Source of the DNA: Filosporella fistucella
Taxonomy: Eukaryota; Ascomycota; Leotiomycetes; Helotiales
Direction: 5' to 3'
Assembly: GCA_030077755.1 (NCBI GenBank)
Contig: JAQJZZ010000014.1
Coordinates: 2,232,001-2,296,000, forward strand
Length of the DNA: 64,000 nt
Position 1 is the stretch's first letter; each line of letters begins with the position of its first letter. Made by a program: the position numbers and the translations under genes. Positions 60,489-64,000 of the stretch are shown in pieces. The notes beneath the pieces were generated by a model, which was not told where the DNA came from, did not search any database, and was given only the letters and a program-made list of their open reading frames with translations.

Positions 60489-62345
60489 TTAAAGCATCAA
60501 CTCATTCTTCCCCATCTCCTTCAATTCCCACTCCGCCATCCATTCCAACACAAATGCCAATTCTTGCGCTTGTGAGTTACGGACTGGTGGCGGAGGAAGG
60601 AAATCAGGTGGGTAATTGATTGTTTCTACTAATATTAGTCTACTATTCCTTGCTAGAAAAGAGAAAAGGGAAGAGGGGGACGGAAAACAGGAAGGCGGAA
60701 CGTACCATTAGCGAACAATCCATTCTCGTCCCAATGATGCACCGCTCCCTCAATCAACACAAACGGCTCACAAATAGTATCGCTTCTATTCTTTGCTGTC
60801 TCGTTAAACGGACTCGCGTGCGGAGTAGCAGGTCTCCATGGATCTTGCTCGCCATCAATGATTGCTAATCGGGGATAAGAGATGCCGAAACCTCCGTATT
60901 TGTTGATTGCTGTCACGTTGGGTGGAGTGGTGATGTTGAATGCGTATTTACAGACCAGGGATTGATATTCAAGATTTGAAGTGCGGGAAACGAGTGGAAG
61001 TTGGTCTGCTGGGACACCAGAGCCAGTTTGAAGATAGCCCCACTGTGTACAATATTGATATGGCCATGAGCGCCAGTCTTGAGAGATGTCGTCTTGTTCG
61101 TAGTAAGTAACGTTATGGGTGGAGAAACAACTATCTTGGTTTGCTACTTTGCAGTTGCTGATGGTATGATCCTGCAGCCAACCAATCCAATTCAGAATTG
61201 GAGTGGTTAATGTATCAACTTCAGATTCATAACCGCCTTTCTTGAGGAGATCTTGAACAGAAGATGTGAGGTTTTCGGTAGCAGGGTAGATGACGGAAGA
61301 ATTGGTAATGTTTCCGCAGTACTCATCGAATGATGGGTCATTGATTGCTGGATCCCAATTCTTGCCTTGCCATCCGGTGATGCCGTATGAGAGAACCGTA
61401 GCGAAATCATTATCATAAGTGACATTCGGAAGCCCAAATGCTGTTTTCAACTCAGCGGTTGTAGCTGAATCATTCAGGCCAATGATGATGTTGTCAACCA
61501 TATGTGTCACTTTCTGGGTGTATGAAATACAGTCTTGGTCGGCATACACACGAATTGGCTCGAAATAAGTCCAGTAGTCCCAGATAGCTTCTGTAACTCC
61601 ACTTGAGGAGATGGTACCTTTTTTTTGTCAGCAATTTTCTCCTCATTGTGGAAGTCACTCACCCCAAAAAACATCAGGATATAACTTTCGTAAGAACGCA
61701 ACAAAGGCACCAGCGTAGCTTCCTCCATATCCAATATATGCAACATTTGGCGCAGTAAGATTCTTGTCCTCCAATCCCTTGAAAACGACGTTCTTCGCAA
61801 AGTATGCCTCATCAGCTAATGCTTGATCCGTAGTCAAGAACCGCATGTTCTCAGTCGAAAGATCCGGGACAGGCCAACTCGTTCCATAGTATCGGTGCTC
61901 GAGAACAACCCCAATACCATGAGTAGCGGCCGCCAAATCATGTAATAATCCTTTCTGCAAGAATCTCAATCGTCCAACTCCACTTGTCTCGCCCGATTGC
62001 AGAACAATCACCGGTCCACCTTCTCTATAATATGTGGCATCGAACCAGTATCGTAAATTGAACATGCCATCGGAGTGCGGCTCGTACAGAGAATCATTGT
62101 GGAAATGATCAATTGGAACTGAGATATTGTATTCTGGGTACAACAGTTCGGGATCGGTATCGTCTCGTCTCACTAGACCATTGGAGATGGTGTTTCTCTG
62201 GTATATATATCAGCATCCACGCGCTTTTCTTAGGAATCGTTCAGCATACTCGGACTTTCCGCTCTATCGCATTCAAATGCTCTGCTGCAGATATCACAGT
62301 TGCGAGACCGAGGAGCGCATAGAATGCGCTGGTTATGGTAACCAT
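60489..62345 (-). CDS. Secreted serine peptidase, family S28
   Basis: Prolyl-carboxypeptidase/DPP-II-like serine peptidase, active on proline-containing peptides, often at acid pH. Four exons (introns 62198-62249, 61618-61662, 60626-60705) sum to 559 residues. Seen: signal peptide from the ATG at 62345 (MVTITSAFYALLGLATVISA), PIDHF near the N-terminus, RYWFDATYY, GVVLEHRYYGTSWP, the nucleophile motif GYGGSYAGAFVAF, catalytic aspartate in IDGEQDPWRPATPH, histidine in GAVHHWDENG, and about ten N-glycosylation sites. The last exon adds a Pro-rich turn and helix (LAFVLEWMAEWELKEM), as in fungal homologues. Probably extracellular or vacuolar protein degradation. Confidence 0.93.
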
Positions 62346-63379
62346 ATTGAGAGGTTTGCAGTCGAAAATGAATTCTACATCTTGACGTTAGCTCTTTCAA
62401 TATAGATATACTCCGTGAATACATCAATTAATTCGGGTATCACAGCCAAGAACACAACACAGTCAGATCAAGCGGGGTTACTCACTCTTCCAAGCCTTTA
62501 CTCTACATTCCAAGAGTCCATTCCACACTGTGCACAAAGCTTATATATACTCATCATACCCCATTCTTGCGCCGTTCGTATTCCCCGCGATCTTGCTACC
62601 AGAAAGAGAAGGTGCACGGAATCATGACGATCAGAACGATGCGCTGAAAGATTGAACGATAATGTGGCGGCAGGGACCTGCTGCTTCGGGACTGGTGCCC
62701 GGATCGGCAATGTGTACCTAGATGTGCCGGTCGGTGCCTGCGTTTAGCCTGCCATTATCCAGATTAAGCACAGCAGGTGAAGATATATATTGGAGGCTGG
62801 GAGGAGGCTGGACTGTTGTGTTTGTGTAATGAAGATTTAGTTGTAGAAAATATATGGGGTAAAGAGGAGAATTGGTGAGACTTTTGGTCTGATATGTCTG
62901 GCTGCTGGTGGTGGGCTGACGTTAGCGATTGCTTAAATACTGTTAAACTTTAGAATACGCGGCTACATCAACATCAGAAACATAGGAACATTTCTTTCCT
63001 TCCGTTTTCCCGTGTACACCAGTATTAGCAACATAATGTTAAGCCCGTCAATCTCTAGTGGAGAGTATTGGGACTTCTTTTCGTTAATACTGTTTGGCCC
63101 CTCGAATAACGTTTATTTACCTCTGGGCGAGAGGTACTCTAAATATGTGCGAGGTTCTGATTTTCAAAATTTATGAGCTAATAGTTGTGCCAATTACGGG
63201 GGAAAAGTACCTATTTCATATGTCTACGACATCTGGAATCTGTTTCGATGTCCCCTTTGGACATCAATTTTCTAATGACTCTCAACTTCCTCTACCTCGC
63301 TTATTCCAGGGGCACGCCTTGCTCCTGCAATCTAACAGGAATCACGATGTCGAGAGTCGGAATAACGAAGTCATTCCAA
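62346..63379. other. Intergenic, no supported gene
   Basis: Upstream region of the S28 gene and 3' flank of the partial gene. Two plus-strand frames (63094-63565) overlap the end of that gene antisense and are treated as shadows. Confidence 0.4.
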
Positions 63380-64000
63380 TTAAAATCGAACAAGAACTTG
63401 TTGGTCAGGACTGCTAGCATCTTGTATAATATACCGTCCCATTCCCGAATATGGCGAAGGTTTATCGGCCAACAACACGTCTGGAAGTTCTTTACTCCTC
63501 AACGTAAACCTGATCCAAGGGTACGTTTGTTCTCTGCCAGGAATTACTCGATCATATCCTTCTAGCACCAAAATCTTCCAGCACGATTCAATAGTCTCTC
63601 GCTTGTCGAAAAACCAATCTCCCAAAAGTTCACCTTTCCATATCACATCCACGCTATCAGCTGTATATAGAGTACGTAGCTTCTCCACAACATTTGGGAT
63701 ATCCATGCTAATCCAGCGAGAGATGTGTTCATTTATATCGGTATTGATTACAAGGCCGGGGATGAATGCTCGTTGTAATGAGAAAATAAGCAATAGTTTC
63801 GAGTGTCTCTCTTTGCCGAGGAGCTTGAAAAATGTCTCGATGGCAGGATTTATATTTGTCAACCGGACCCTGAGATGTAGAGTCTTGCGGGAAATGCAAG
63901 TAAAGATTTCGTGGAAAAGGGAGTTCCAAAGCCTCCCAGTCAAACTCGCGGACCTCGATTCTATTTCCATTCGTTGTCTGCCATGCGTGAGAAGGTTGAT
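63380..64000 (-). CDS. Hypothetical protein, 5' end beyond the window
   Basis: Open minus-strand frame to the window edge, at least 206 residues, stop at 63380. It is not recognised. It is rich in Leu, Ile and Arg with no signal peptide in view. Segments include TGRLWNSLFHEIFTCISRKT, INPAIETFFKLLGKERHSK and VVEKLRTLYTADSVDVIWKG, the last resembling the body of fungal F-box-associated or similar intracellular hypothetical proteins, though no F-box is seen in this part. A candidate ATG at 63970 exists, but the frame stays open upstream, so the start is probably outside the window. Confidence 0.6.
   Translation of the reverse strand: MNLLTHGRQRMEIESRSASLTGRLWNSLFHEIFTCISRKTLHLRVRLTNINPAIETFFKLLGKERHSKLLLIFSLQRAFIPGLVINTDINEHISRWISMDIPNVVEKLRTLYTADSVDVIWKGELLGDWFFDKRETIESCWKILVLEGYDRVIPGREQTYPWIRFTLRSKELPDVLLADKPSPYSGMGRYIIQDASSPDQQVLVRF

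Overview
The window is nuclear DNA of a filamentous ascomycete (Pezizomycotina). Nearly all genes carry spliceosomal introns of about 45-60 bases with GTAAGT-like donors. Zn2Cys6 regulators, a HET-domain protein, a Clr5-domain protein and single-domain secreted hydrolases are typical of that group. A leotiomycete (Helotiales) origin would fit, but this is a weak inference from gene content. No transposon, rRNA, tRNA or CRISPR was recognised. Intron positions were derived by hand. For most multi-exon genes the summed exons give a whole number of codons, stated in each entry.

Layout. 0-7.9 kb: a type B carboxylesterase (-), a possible broken small membrane-protein gene, an MCR1-like NADH-cytochrome b5 reductase paralogue (+), and a decayed Clr5-domain gene (+). 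8.6-13.4 kb: a DUR3-type urea/sodium symporter (-) divergent from an NtaA-type flavin monooxygenase (+). 13.7-18.4 kb: a small single-pass membrane protein and a secreted Fet3-like multicopper oxidase. 18.5-24.3 kb: a HET protein, an unassigned membrane protein and a salicylate-hydroxylase-like FAD monooxygenase, all (-). 25-39 kb: a metabolic block with two Zn2Cys6 factors, a ketopantoate-reductase-like enzyme, an amidase divergent from a DAL5-like permease, and a cytochrome P450. 39-41.8 kb is gene-poor. 41.8-46.4 kb: a third Zn2Cys6 factor, a GPI-anchored secreted protein and a GH11 xylanase. 47.8-62.4 kb is largely conserved housekeeping: APC3/Cdc27, SND2/TMEM208, a DUF3605 protein, CBR1, a P-type IIC (Na,K-ATPase-like) pump and an S28 serine peptidase. 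A partial unknown gene runs off the right edge.

How they may work together. The urea symporter, flavin monooxygenase, amidase and allantoate-permease-like carrier look like tools for taking up and breaking down organic nitrogen. Both divergent promoters among them are rich in HGATAR (AreA/NIT2-type) sites, densest between amidase and permease. The multicopper oxidase, xylanase, esterase and S28 peptidase are secreted and suit a saprotroph or plant-associated lifestyle.

No entirely new system was identified. The most unusual signals are: a DUR3 gene whose second intron starts with TT instead of GT; a Clr5 gene with a TAG at a consensus glutamine codon (a RIP-like CAG to TAG change) plus an 11-G tract that breaks the frame; a T10 tract splitting a small membrane-protein gene; and a 22-base segment in a Zn2Cys6 gene that looks like a miniature intron.
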